DNA of 24,683 nt from JAENVT01 sp031370825 (GCA_031370825.1 JANMRB010000205.1:1-24683); one strand, 5' to 3'; positions 8,928-17,345 are shown, numbered from the stretch's first letter. Numbers and translations are program-made. The notes: a model not told the origin generated them from the letters alone.

Positions 8928-10690
8928 AGAGCCTGCGTTCGGTCTGGCCGTTTGTTCGGCCGTATCGACGCATGCTCGCCATCGGCGGATTCCTCGCCGT
9001 GATCGAAGTGCTCCTCGGGCTGGCGCAGCCGTGGCCGCTGAAGTTTGTCGTCGATGACGTATTGAACGCTCGGCCCCGACCAAGCAATACGACCCAGCTT
9101 CTTGCTCTGGCCTGTGCCGCTCTCGCTCTGCTCGTGATCGTCGGTGCGATGGTCGACTACTGGGCGACACGCCTTCTGGCTTCGCAAGGGCTGCGCCTCG
9201 GCAACTCGATCCGGGAGACGGTCTTCGCCCACCTCAACCGGCTGTCGCTTCGCTTCCACGGGGAAAACCGCGTAGGCGATCTCTCGGCCCGTGTGACCAG
9301 TGACGTCGATCGCACGCAGGACATGATCATTCAGACCCTGTCCATCCTCATTCCGAACGGGCTGTTGATCCTCGGGATGATGACCATCATGGTGATCCTC
9401 GATCCGGTTTTCGCGTTGCTCGCGCTGCTAGCGACACCCCTATTGGCATTCACGGTCTACCGCTCGACCCGCGACCTCAAGGTGGCCTCACGCGGGGCGC
9501 GCAAGGCCGACGGTCAAGTGGCGGCTGCGGCGACCGAGAACTTGAGCAGCATCGGGCTTGTGCAGGCTTTTTCGCTGGAGGAGCATCAGGAGCAACGGTT
9601 CGGCGACTTGAACCGGGTGAGCCTGGCCGCAGGCCTGCAAGCGATACGCCTGCAGTCACGTTTCGGTCCGCTCGTGGACGTGAGTGGCGTGATCTCGACA
9701 GTGATCGTGCTGTGGGTCGGCGCGCAGCGCGTCATGAGCGGTCGGCTGAGCATCGGGGAGTTGCTCGTCTTTCTCAGTTATGTGGGATCCATCTACAAGC
9801 CGATCAAGGCGCTCTCCAGGCTCGGCAACGTCGGGAGCAAGGGTGCGGCAGCGATGGAACGCGTGCTGGCCGTCCTCGACGAATCGCCGGGCATCGCAGA
9901 TTGCCCCGGAGCCGTCCGGTCGGATCGCCTTCACGGACACATCCGCTTCGACCACGTCACGTTCAGCTACGGACGTGAGCCTGTGCTCGCCGACCTGTCG
10001 CTGACGATCGAGCCCGGAGAGATGACAGCCCTGGTCGGGCCGACGGGCGCGGGTAAGAGCACGATCGCCTCGCTGATCCCTCGGCTCTACGACCCGACGA
10101 ATGGGGTGGTGATGCTCGATCACCGCGACGTACGCATGTTCACTGTCACCTCGATCCGTCCGCAGATCTCGATGGTGCTCCAGGATTGCACCCTGATGCA
10201 GGGCACCCTTCGTGAGAACATCGCGCTCGGCTGCCCCGGTGCCAGCACGGCCGACATCGAGCGTGCCTCGCGGTTGGCACTTGTCGACGAGTTCTCCAGC
10301 CGTCTGCCGGACGGGCTGGACACGCCCATTGGCGAGCGCGGTGCCAACCTGTCCGGAGGCCAGCGTCAGCGCGTCGCCATCGCCCGGGCGATCGTCAGAG
10401 ATGCTCCGATCCTCATCCTCGACGAACCGACGAGCGCCGTCGATGCGGAGTCAGAAGAGCTTCTCGTGCAGGCGCTCTCGAATCTCCCCGCCGGTCGGAC
10501 GACCGTCGTCATCGCCCATCGGATGTCGACCGTGCGGCGGGCAGACCGGATCCTCGTTCTGGATTCCGGCCGGATCGTACAGGAGGGCACCCATCGCGAG
10601 TTGCTCCGCCGCGACGGCCTGTACCGGCGCCTCAACCATGCACAATCGAATCCCGTAGTGCCGATCGACATGAAGCGACGGCTCGGATGA
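8924..10690 (+). CDS. ABC exporter, fused membrane and ATPase domains (MsbA/lipid-export type)
   Basis: A 588-residue half-transporter that should act as a homodimer. The N-terminal six-helix domain (about residues 1-310) begins with VWPFVRPYRRM, and the coupling region includes the RFHGENRVGDLSARVTSDVD stretch. The ATPase domain is complete: Walker A GPTGAGKST (372-380), signature LSGGQ (476-480), Walker B ILILDEP with D500 and E501, and the switch histidine H532 in IAHRMST. Type IV exporters of this kind move lipids, glycolipids, peptides or drugs outward. Sitting between glycosyltransferases, it most likely flips or exports the glycoconjugate they build (inference). The GTG start overlaps the upstream stop, and the downstream gene starts in an ATGA overlap, so translation is probably coupled throughout. 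Confidence 0.95.
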   Translation: MKSLRSVWPFVRPYRRMLAIGGFLAVIEVLLGLAQPWPLKFVVDDVLNARPRPSNTTQLLALACAALALLVIVGAMVDYWATRLLASQGLRLGNSIRETVFAHLNRLSLRFHGENRVGDLSARVTSDVDRTQDMIIQTLSILIPNGLLILGMMTIMVILDPVFALLALLATPLLAFTVYRSTRDLKVASRGARKADGQVAAAATENLSSIGLVQAFSLEEHQEQRFGDLNRVSLAAGLQAIRLQSRFGPLVDVSGVISTVIVLWVGAQRVMSGRLSIGELLVFLSYVGSIYKPIKALSRLGNVGSKGAAAMERVLAVLDESPGIADCPGAVRSDRLHGHIRFDHVTFSYGREPVLADLSLTIEPGEMTALVGPTGAGKSTIASLIPRLYDPTNGVVMLDHRDVRMFTVTSIRPQISMVLQDCTLMQGTLRENIALGCPGASTADIERASRLALVDEFSSRLPDGLDTPIGERGANLSGGQRQRVAIARAIVRDAPILILDEPTSAVDAESEELLVQALSNLPAGRTTVVIAHRMSTVRRADRILVLDSGRIVQEGTHRELLRRDGLYRRLNHAQSNPVVPIDMKRRLG

Positions 10691-11904
10691 GCGTGGAGCG
10701 AAGTCCACCGTCGGTGCTCTACGTCCTCAAGCGATACCCGCGCCTCAGCGAGACGTTCATCACGCGCGAGCTGCTGGAACTCGAGGCAATCGGTTGCCGG
10801 CTCGGGGTCGATTCGCTGATGCCCCCGGAGGATGGACCATGGCACGCCGATGTCGATCGGGTTCGAGGCGAGATCCGCTACCTGCCTCGGCGACCGACGC
10901 TGACGGACCGGGTGGTCCTCGTCGCCCATCTTCGGCTTGGGATGCGACGACCCGTGCGCTGGTCGGGCCTGGCGGTCAGGGCGCGTCGCGCGGGCGTTTG
11001 GCGGCAATTTCTCCAAGCCGGCCTTGTCGCCGATCGGGTCAAACGCGAGCGCATCGACATCCTGCACGCGCACTTCGCGACCGCAGCCGCTGACGTTGCC
11101 CGCGACGCTGCCGCGTTGAGCGGCCGACCGTTCACGGTCACGGCGCACGCCAAGGACATCTATCACGACGACAATGCGGGGTCACTCCCAGATCGCGTAC
11201 GGGGTGCTGCGACGGTGGTAACGGTGTCGTTGTTCAACATGCGGCACCTCGCATCGCGCTTGCCCGGCTTGGTATTGGCGGTTGTACCGAACGGGGTACG
11301 GGGCGAACTGCCGCCGGTGTCCAGCCCGTTCGGTAACGGACACACCGGACCGGTGCTCTGCGTGGCCCGACTGGTGGAGAAGAAGGGCATCGATGTGCTC
11401 ATCGACGCGGTCGCGCTGTTGACCACCGAGCATCCCCACCTCGTCGTCGAGATCATCGGCGGCGGGCCGCTCGACGAGACACTCAAGGCGCGGGCGAAGG
11501 CCGCCGGAGTCGACGAAGTGATCCGCTTCCTCGGTCCGCAGCTCTCAGACGTTGTCGACGAGGCGTATCAGCGTTGCGCGATGGTCGTTCTACCGTGCAG
11601 GGTTGCTGCCAATGGCGACCGCGACGGGATGCCGACCGTCATCCTCGAGGCAATGGCGCACGGCTTGCCCGTGATCTCGACCAACGTGGTGGGCATATCC
11701 GAGGCGGTCAAGCAAGGCCGCACTGGGCTGCTCGTGCCACCCGACGACTCCGTGGCATTGGCGGCGGCGATCGACGAGCTTCTGCAGGATGCCGAACTGA
11801 GGATCCGGCTGGGTGCGGCCGGCAGAGCGTTGGTGAGCAGACAGTACGACCCGGGCGTGAGCGCGGCTCTCCTCCTCGATATCTTCGCGGCAGCCAGTCG
11901 ATGA
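10687..11904 (+). CDS. Family 4 glycosyltransferase (GT-B)
   Basis: A 405-residue retaining GT4-type enzyme. The N-terminal Rossmann half opens with VLYVLKRYPRLSETFITREL, a motif seen in exopolysaccharide and colanic-acid type GT4 enzymes, and has HAHFATAAADVA at 127-138. The C-terminal half has VPNGV (200-204), the phosphate-binding pair R228 and K232 in ARLVEKKG, and the E-x7-E-like block GMPTVILEAMAHGLPVIST with E321. It probably adds a hexose to a lipid-linked or polysaccharide acceptor on the cytoplasmic side. The start is the ATG in an ATGA overlap with the ABC gene; the end overlaps the next glycosyltransferase in the same way. Sugar specificity is not readable. Confidence 0.93.
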   Translation: MSVERSPPSVLYVLKRYPRLSETFITRELLELEAIGCRLGVDSLMPPEDGPWHADVDRVRGEIRYLPRRPTLTDRVVLVAHLRLGMRRPVRWSGLAVRARRAGVWRQFLQAGLVADRVKRERIDILHAHFATAAADVARDAAALSGRPFTVTAHAKDIYHDDNAGSLPDRVRGAATVVTVSLFNMRHLASRLPGLVLAVVPNGVRGELPPVSSPFGNGHTGPVLCVARLVEKKGIDVLIDAVALLTTEHPHLVVEIIGGGPLDETLKARAKAAGVDEVIRFLGPQLSDVVDEAYQRCAMVVLPCRVAANGDRDGMPTVILEAMAHGLPVISTNVVGISEAVKQGRTGLLVPPDDSVALAAAIDELLQDAELRIRLGAAGRALVSRQYDPGVSAALLLDIFAAASR

Positions 11905-13100
11905 GGATTACGGTGCTGTGTGCGGATCTGGGGATCCGGGTGCCAGGAGCCAAGGGTGCATCTGTCCATCTGCAGGCAATCACCCGATCCCTGGCCGATG
12001 TCGGCCACCAGGTCCAGCTTGTCGCCGTCGCCGGTCACGAGCCGCCACCGCCTGAACTCTTGGCCGCCGTCGAGGACCTCGTGTTGCTCCCGCATCCCGG
12101 GCGACGCGAAGGTCTCGCCAGGGAACGCCAGAAGATCACGTTCAACGACTACCTGCTCGCCAAGGTCACCGACCGGGTGGAGCAGTTCGAGCCGGACACC
12201 CTGTACGAGCGGTTGTCGCTCTTCGGTACGAGTGGATTGCGCCTCGCTGGGCTCACCAGAACCACCCACGTCGTCGAGATCAACGCCCTGCTCGCCCGCG
12301 AAGACGCTGCCTGGCGCGGACTCCGCCTACTGACACTTGCCACCGAGGTCGAGGCCACAGTGCTGCGTTCCGCCGACCTGCGTTTAGCAGTCAGCGACGA
12401 GGTTGCCGCCCAAGTTCGCTCCGTGGTGCCGTCCCAACGGACAGCCGTCGTGCCCAACGGCGTCGACACAACAGCATTTCGCGACCTTCCGTCGAAAGTC
12501 GCCAGCCGATGCCGATTCGGCCTACCGGCCGAGGCACGCATCGCTGTGTTCATCGGCGTCCTGCGGCCTTGGCACGGTGTGGATGTCGCGATCCGGGCCG
12601 TCGGCAGGCTCTCGACTCAAGACGACGTGCTGCTGGTCATCGTCGGGGACGGAGCGATGAGGTCGGAACTCGAGCAACTCGCCATAGCCGAAGGTGCCGC
12701 CGAACGAGTCCGCTTCCTCGGCCAACTCGACCACGCCGATGTACCGGCGATCCTCGCCGCTGCCGACGTCGCACTTGCCCCGTATCCGGCGATGTCGGAG
12801 TTCTCCTTCTCCCCACTCAAACTGTACGAGTACCTGGCCGCAGGGGTGCCCATTGTGGCAAGCAACATCGGCCAGATCCACGACGTACTCGGAAGAGGCA
12901 ACTACGGGACCCTCGTCACCCCCGGCGACGTCGATGATTTGGCCGCGGCGATCGATGTCGTCAGCCGGCAGCCGCAGCTCGTGCAACGCGCGGCCGAGGC
13001 GGGCCGGGCACATACGATGAGGTCGCACGGATGGGGAGAACGAGCGATGGCGATCACGAGGCTGATCGACGAGGAGCGCAGCCGTGCACTGGCCCATTGA
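11901..13100 (+). CDS. Second family 4 glycosyltransferase
   Basis: A 399-residue GT4-type protein. The N-terminal MRITVLCADLGIRVPGAKGA contains the glycine-rich acceptor loop (GAKGASVHLQA). LYERLSLFG (101-109) and VVPNGVDTTAF follow. The donor domain has FIGVLRPWHGVDVAIRA, VGDG and FSPLKLYEYLAAGVPIVAS, with K307 and E310 in the nucleotide-sugar site. The frame stays open upstream to 11574, but that would overlap the previous gene by 331 nt. The ATG at 11901 gives a standard ATGA junction and a normal N-terminus, so I chose it. The protein differs clearly from the upstream GT4, so the two probably add different sugars or make different linkages. The last 17 nt overlap the next gene. Confidence 0.92.
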   Translation: MRITVLCADLGIRVPGAKGASVHLQAITRSLADVGHQVQLVAVAGHEPPPPELLAAVEDLVLLPHPGRREGLARERQKITFNDYLLAKVTDRVEQFEPDTLYERLSLFGTSGLRLAGLTRTTHVVEINALLAREDAAWRGLRLLTLATEVEATVLRSADLRLAVSDEVAAQVRSVVPSQRTAVVPNGVDTTAFRDLPSKVASRCRFGLPAEARIAVFIGVLRPWHGVDVAIRAVGRLSTQDDVLLVIVGDGAMRSELEQLAIAEGAAERVRFLGQLDHADVPAILAAADVALAPYPAMSEFSFSPLKLYEYLAAGVPIVASNIGQIHDVLGRGNYGTLVTPGDVDDLAAAIDVVSRQPQLVQRAAEAGRAHTMRSHGWGERAMAITRLIDEERSRALAH

Positions 13101-13959
13101 TCATCCGGTAAACACCGACCCGCCTCTGCGGACGTGGGCGGACGGTGCGCAACAGTTGTGTCCCGAGGCGTCAGTGCTAACCGTGCTGCGACACCTCCCC
13201 GGGCGTCGAGTCGCATCGCTCGTCGAAACGATCCGCGGCAGGGGCGTGCTCAAGGTGTTCGCAAGCCCCAGAGCGCGCGGCAACGTCCGGCGGCTCGAGT
13301 CGCTCCGCCGATCCAGTGCGGGCCACCTCGTACCCGAACCATGGGGTGTCGACGATGCCGGCCACGTCTCGCTCGTCGCGTTCGTGGTCGGCGAAGTTTT
13401 CGACTGCCTGAACGACGATCGCTTCGTGGCCACGGCCGAGCTTGCCGGTGTGGCCTTGCGGCAACTGCACGACAGCGCGGCCGTGCTCGATCGGACGTGG
13501 AGCCTCGACGACGAGCTCCGGCTCTTGGTGTCCAGGGCGACCACGACGACCCACAGGAGTGTCGACATGGCGGTGGGGCGAGCAGCCCACCTCGCTAGCG
13601 ACCTACTGGTGAGCGCTCATCGGGACTGCCACCCAAGACAACTCGTGACCATCGCTCACGGCGTGTGTTGGATCGACCTCGACGACGCTGCAATGGCTCC
13701 GAGCGGGCTTGACGTCGGCAACATGGTCGCTCATCTCCGACGTGATTCAGTGCTCGGCCGACGTTCACCGGCTGCCTCCGAACGAGCAATCGTCGCGTTC
13801 CGTTCAGGATACGGCGATACTGCGAGCGACGTGGATAGCTGGGAGCAGCTCAGCCTGTTGCGTCTTGCTGGGCTGGCGACCACCCGTCACCGGCGCCCGA
13901 TCGACGCTCGTCAGATCCTGTCGCTGGTCGAACCGGCGGGTATGGGCCGACGGTGCTGA
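13084..13959 (+). CDS. APH-fold small-molecule kinase, divergent catalytic loop
   Basis: A 291-residue protein resembling aminoglycoside phosphotransferase / choline kinase proteins. Visible landmarks are a candidate ATP lysine in GVLKVF (K57), the catalytic loop SAHRDCHPRQ (H179, D181) and the metal-binding WIDLDD (D198, D200). In the usual H-x-D-x4-N loop the last position is asparagine; here it is glutamine (Q186), a conservative but notable change. Enzymes of this fold phosphorylate hydroxyl groups on sugars, choline, ethanolamine or antibiotics. Inside a glycosyltransferase operon a sugar or lipid-headgroup substrate is more likely than drug resistance (inference). The GTG start has gaggag at 13071-13076 with a 7-nt spacer, which supports the 17-nt overlap with the upstream gene. 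Confidence 0.82.
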   Translation: MHWPIDHPVNTDPPLRTWADGAQQLCPEASVLTVLRHLPGRRVASLVETIRGRGVLKVFASPRARGNVRRLESLRRSSAGHLVPEPWGVDDAGHVSLVAFVVGEVFDCLNDDRFVATAELAGVALRQLHDSAAVLDRTWSLDDELRLLVSRATTTTHRSVDMAVGRAAHLASDLLVSAHRDCHPRQLVTIAHGVCWIDLDDAAMAPSGLDVGNMVAHLRRDSVLGRRSPAASERAIVAFRSGYGDTASDVDSWEQLSLLRLAGLATTRHRRPIDARQILSLVEPAGMGRRC

Positions 13960-14798
13960 GCGAGTTCCCTCATGTCGACGGGTGTCACACCGATCGTCCG
14001 GTCGCGCTCGACCACGACGCCGAAGGGAGAACCGTCGTCGTCAAGCGGTACCCGGGTGATGTGGCGGGCGAGATCTTCGGCGGGATGTGTGCGCTGTGGT
14101 CGTCGCCGTTCGGGTGGAACCGAAGCGTGCCGGGCATGCCGCAACCTCTGAGTTTGCGCACCGCTGAGGGGGCCATCGCGATGAGCTACCTTCCGGGACC
14201 GGCGGTCGGCAGCCGTGGTGACCTCGGCACGACGGTTTTCCACCTTGATGCGGCGGCGCGCTTGCTGGTCGACCTGCATCGCAGTGGTGTCGCCGTGCCT
14301 CGCGTCCGCACGGGCAGGGCGTTGCTCCGGTCGATCAGCCGTAAGCGCGACGAGCTTGCGCCGTCGCCGCTGCGTGACAAGTTCGACGTGGCCGTCACTC
14401 TCGCCGGCGCGAAGCTGCAGGTCGATGCACACCACCCCCTCGTCGTCAGCCACGGCGACTTCTCTCCGCGCAACATCATCGTCTCCCCCGACGGACTGAA
14501 GTTGATCGACTTCGATCGCCTCCAAATGTCGTCACCGAGTCGTGACGTCGAGTATTTCGGTGCATGGACCTGGGTCACCGACCTGATGGCCGCAACCGGC
14601 AAGGGCTGGGCACTCGCAGACGCGTTCGGCTCTGCGTATTGCAGCTACGCGCAGGATTCTGAAGTGCAGGTCGGCACAGATCGTTCGGTCTACCGAGCAA
14701 TGGCACTGCTGCGAATTGCCCATGGCTGGACTGCACTCCAACGTTTGCCGGAGATGGCCGGCCTCGTGGCCGACGAAGCCATTCGCCACCTGACCTGA
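13953..14798 (+). CDS. APH-fold small-molecule kinase, canonical catalytic loop
   Basis: A 281-residue protein of the same broad fold as its upstream neighbour but with standard residues. The ATP lysine is likely K31 in VVVKRY. The catalytic loop SHGDFSPRNIIV supplies H167, D169 and N174. The metal-binding motif LIDFDR supplies D186. It should be an active kinase for a small hydroxylated molecule. With the upstream gene it forms a tandem pair of unequal kinases at the end of the operon, which suggests two substrates or an active/regulatory pair. The GTG start overlaps the upstream stop by 7 nt. No clear terminator hairpin follows in the 217-nt gap. The product phosphorylated is unknown. Confidence 0.87.
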   Translation: MLSEFPHVDGCHTDRPVALDHDAEGRTVVVKRYPGDVAGEIFGGMCALWSSPFGWNRSVPGMPQPLSLRTAEGAIAMSYLPGPAVGSRGDLGTTVFHLDAAARLLVDLHRSGVAVPRVRTGRALLRSISRKRDELAPSPLRDKFDVAVTLAGAKLQVDAHHPLVVSHGDFSPRNIIVSPDGLKLIDFDRLQMSSPSRDVEYFGAWTWVTDLMAATGKGWALADAFGSAYCSYAQDSEVQVGTDRSVYRAMALLRIAHGWTALQRLPEMAGLVADEAIRHLT

Positions 14799-14890
14799 TA
14801 TCGCAGCCACCGGGTTGTCCGACGACGGCATCAGCGTTTCAATCGTTCGAGTCCCAAGCTTGTTCTATCCGGCCCCTTCCCGACCCATGA

Positions 14891-14992
14891 CGACATCGGC
14901 TAGCCGAACAACTCGCGTTCACACCCGACAGCAAACGGCTAGTTGTCGGCAACGGCGCAGACCCTGGCGTCTACGCCCTTCCGGTCGATTGA
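14891..14992 (+). pseudogene. Remnant of a WD40/beta-propeller gene 3' end
   Basis: In the gap between the operon and the VWA gene, one frame reads EQLAFTPDSKRLVVG, then NGADPGVYALPVD and a TGA at 14990-14992. The pattern LAFxPDxKxLxxG followed by a V-x-x-x-x-V-D strand is that of a WD40-type blade. The frame is closed by a TGA at 14888-14890, so only about 33 codons remain. A neighbouring frame just upstream reads LSGPFPTHDDIG before a stop, which could be the preceding strand after a frameshift. No start or ribosome site is present. I read it as the decayed tail of a lost gene; chance resemblance is possible. The rest of 14799-15015 shows nothing I can assign. Confidence 0.45.
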
Positions 14993-15015
14993 TCACCTGT
15001 GACCGTGGGCTTCGA

Positions 15016-17112
15016 CTACTTCGGTGGCTTGGGAACCAGGCAGTCCAGCGGGGTGGAAGCGTTGCCGCTTGCGTCCACACCGACGATCTGGGCATCCCCT
15101 GTGCCTGTGATCATCCAGTTGATCACGCCGGGGCCGGAGCGGATCGTCGGTCCGCTGTTGGCCTGCACGTACTTGATCTTGGTGCCAGACGGGAACGGGC
15201 CGAACACCTGGCCGCTACCAGTGTCGAGCAGCGTGATCGTTGGGGTCGGATCAACGATGTCGACCGCCTCGAGCGCGTAGAAGCCGTCGGGATTCTGGCC
15301 GCTCTTCGGGTTGCTGCCCGCACCCGGAATGTTCTGGCCCGACGGGTTGGTCGTCGCCGGGCAGGATGTCGCCGGCGGCGCGGTGTCTCGCACCGTCACC
15401 GTGAACGTGCCGGTGCTCGTGTTGTTGTGCAGGTCGGTGGACGAGCAGTTGACGATCGTGGCCGTCTGGCCGATGCCCACCGGGAACACGCTGCCCGACG
15501 CCGGCACGCAGGTGACCGGATCGGTCACATCAACGATGTCCGCGGCCGTCGCCGTGTAGTTCACTATCGCGCCGCCAGAGCCAGTGGCTTCCACAACGAT
15601 CGGAGCCGGCAGATTCAGAAACGGCGGCGTAGTGTCGCGCGCTGTCATCGTGCCGGTGTCGGTTCCCGTGTTTCCCGACGAGTCCGTCGCCGAGCAGCTG
15701 ACCGTGGTGACGCCGTCGGTGGTCACGCCGATCGGGAACGTCGAACCCGGCGGGGGAACACACGTGAAGGGCACAAGACTGTCGATGTTGTCGATCGCCG
15801 TGACCGCATAGTTGATCACTGCGCCGGCCGGGCTGGTCGCCTCGACGGTTTGGTCCGTAACGGTCACAACAGGAGGCGTCACGTCGTTCACTGTGATTGC
15901 GATCGACTCGATGATGCCTTGCGACTGCCCGTTGATCAAGAATTCAACAGTGCAGTTGAGGGTCGCGCCCTGCGGCGCGCTGCCGGAGACGTTGATCGTC
16001 TCGCTGAAGACGGCATCGTTGCCGCTGAACACGGCCTGCGTCGTCGGGGTGAGCGAAACGCTCAGATTCGGGTCGCACGGTCCAACTGCGCGCGTCACGG
16101 TGACCTGCTGATTCTGTAGAGCCGCCAGGATCAGAGCGGAAGCTTGGCTGGCGCTACCGGTGCTCAACTCGCCTCCAGTCGCAAAGGCAACAATGGCGGC
16201 CTGTCCCGCTGCGTTGAGTCCGTTGCTGATCTGGCCAGGCGTCGGTCCGACGTCGATCGCAATCACATGGATGTTCGCCGCGTTCAACGCAGTGATCGTT
16301 TCTGCCAATGAATGCCCACTGCTGGGATCGTGGCTCGATGAGTCGCCGACCAACACCACGAAGCGGGTACTGGTCGCTCGGAACGTGATCGCTCCGGTCG
16401 CGATCTGGAACAAGCCGTTGATGAAGTCCTCCGGTGCGTCCGAGCCGCCACCTGTGAGGAACAGGTTGTTGATCGCCGTTTGGACGTTGGTCTGATTGGC
16501 CGTCAACGACTGCCGCACGTTGAAGAACGGAGCGGAATCGACCTGATCTTTGTAATCGGTCACGGCGAACTGCGCGGTCGGCTGAGAGCCGACCACGGTC
16601 GAAATGATGTTGGCCAATCCCGCCTGAACGTTCGCGATCGCCGGGCCCATGCTCGTGGTCTGGTCGATCAACAGAACGATGTCGGGGTTCGGAGGAATCG
16701 TCGGGGTGTGAACGGTCTTCGTGATCGGACCGATGATCGCCCCGGGGTTTGCCGATTGGGTGACGATCGCCGGGTCCACGCCCACCACGCCCGCGAGCTC
16801 GAGCGACGCAACGAGCGCGGTTGACTGAGCGTTGCCCTCGGTCGAGAGATCTGCCGTCTCGATGCCACCGGCTCCGGCCAAGACGTTGGTCGATCCCGCC
16901 AGCGCGTCCGCGGTCGCCCGCCCGATGCCTGTGGTCTGTTCGGTCAGCGGATTGCTGTCGGTGCTCCGAGGGATCGCCCGAGTGCTGGCCGATCGGCTGA
17001 TGCTGGGCCGGTTCGGGCTACCGGCGTCCGCCGTGGCCACGTTGGCGAGCGATACGGCGGCTACGACGACGAATAACCGCTGGTAGGAGTGGCGCCCCAT
17101 ACGTAGGTTCAC
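15016..17112 (-). CDS. Secreted VWA-domain protein with two HYR domains
   Basis: A 698-residue exported protein. Residues about 1-30 look like a signal peptide (basic start, then LFVVVAAVSLANVATADA). A von Willebrand A domain spans about 144-335. Its MIDAS-like motif is DQTTSM (D150, T152, S154), a D-x-T-x-S variant of D-x-S-x-S; GGGSDAPEDF follows, as in integrin-like VWA domains, and later VVLVGDSSS. A beta-rich stretch leads to two HYR repeats (about 411-492 and 495-577), each with TPP, VEAT, INY/VNY and a paired-cysteine pattern. A proline-ended tail (LVPKPPK) has no sorting signal. The likely role is extracellular metal-dependent protein binding or adhesion. The GTG start is supported by GAGAGG (17126-17121) 8 nt upstream; the ATG four codons later would leave a 20-nt spacer. 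Confidence 0.88.
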   Translation of the reverse strand: MNLRMGRHSYQRLFVVVAAVSLANVATADAGSPNRPSISRSASTRAIPRSTDSNPLTEQTTGIGRATADALAGSTNVLAGAGGIETADLSTEGNAQSTALVASLELAGVVGVDPAIVTQSANPGAIIGPITKTVHTPTIPPNPDIVLLIDQTTSMGPAIANVQAGLANIISTVVGSQPTAQFAVTDYKDQVDSAPFFNVRQSLTANQTNVQTAINNLFLTGGGSDAPEDFINGLFQIATGAITFRATSTRFVVLVGDSSSHDPSSGHSLAETITALNAANIHVIAIDVGPTPGQISNGLNAAGQAAIVAFATGGELSTGSASQASALILAALQNQQVTVTRAVGPCDPNLSVSLTPTTQAVFSGNDAVFSETINVSGSAPQGATLNCTVEFLINGQSQGIIESIAITVNDVTPPVVTVTDQTVEATSPAGAVINYAVTAIDNIDSLVPFTCVPPPGSTFPIGVTTDGVTTVSCSATDSSGNTGTDTGTMTARDTTPPFLNLPAPIVVEATGSGGAIVNYTATAADIVDVTDPVTCVPASGSVFPVGIGQTATIVNCSSTDLHNNTSTGTFTVTVRDTAPPATSCPATTNPSGQNIPGAGSNPKSGQNPDGFYALEAVDIVDPTPTITLLDTGSGQVFGPFPSGTKIKYVQANSGPTIRSGPGVINWMITGTGDAQIVGVDASGNASTPLDCLVPKPPK

Positions 17113-17223
17113 TGGTACTGCCTCTCATTCTGGGATTCCACGAGGGACTAACGGTGCCGTCAAGGCCCAGATTTACTACGAAGAGCGGTCAGCCCAAGAC
17201 GGTGCGTGCATCATGGCAGGTAG

Positions 17224-17272
17224 TTGTCCGGCGGACAAGACCCAAAGATCGCGAGGCTGGACAATCCGTCCA
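17224..17272. promoter_or_regulatory. Inverted repeats built on TTGTCC/GGACAA in a divergent intergenic region
   Basis: The 238-bp region between the VWA gene and the STAS gene contains a perfect 15-nt palindrome, TTGTCCG-G-CGGACAA (17224-17238). Twenty bases on is a second dyad, TGGAC-AATCC-GTCCA (17258-17272). The hexamer GGACAA occurs at 17233-17238 and 17259-17264, and its complement at 17224-17229, so three related half-sites lie within 41 bp. This is what a dimeric regulator's operator, or a small hairpin in the STAS leader, would look like. No regulator is adjacent, so the assignment is tentative. A TTGACG at about 17296 could be a -35 element, but I find no matching -10. Confidence 0.35.
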
Positions 17273-17340
17273 AATCTATGGGCCGATCGACTCATTGACG
17301 GGGAGCGCGCGTGCTGTCACTGTGGGCGGTCTAACGAGGC

Positions 17341-17345
17341 GGAGG
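17341..17345 (+). promoter_or_regulatory. Ribosome binding site fixing the STAS start
   Basis: GGAGG lies 5 nt before the ATG at 17351 and decides against the longer frame that begins at 17213. Confidence 0.7.

Noticed and set aside
11574..11900. Upstream extension of the second GT4 gene
   Set aside because: It would overlap the preceding gene by 331 nt and adds arginine-rich residues unrelated to the family. The ATGA junction at 11901 is the better start.
13084..14798. Aminoglycoside resistance genes
   Set aside because: The fold matches, but it is shared by many sugar, choline and lipid-headgroup kinases. The setting in a glycosyltransferase operon does not favour drug resistance.
14924..14956. 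Terminator hairpin after the operon (CCGACA ... TGTCGG)
   Set aside because: The stem is only about 6 bp with a long loop and no T-run, and it lies within the WD40-like remnant.
14815..16119. Long plus-strand frame (434 codons) opposite the VWA gene
   Set aside because: Its product is arginine-rich low-complexity sequence with no family motif. It lies antisense to a protein with clear signal peptide, VWA and HYR domains, so it is a GC-driven shadow.
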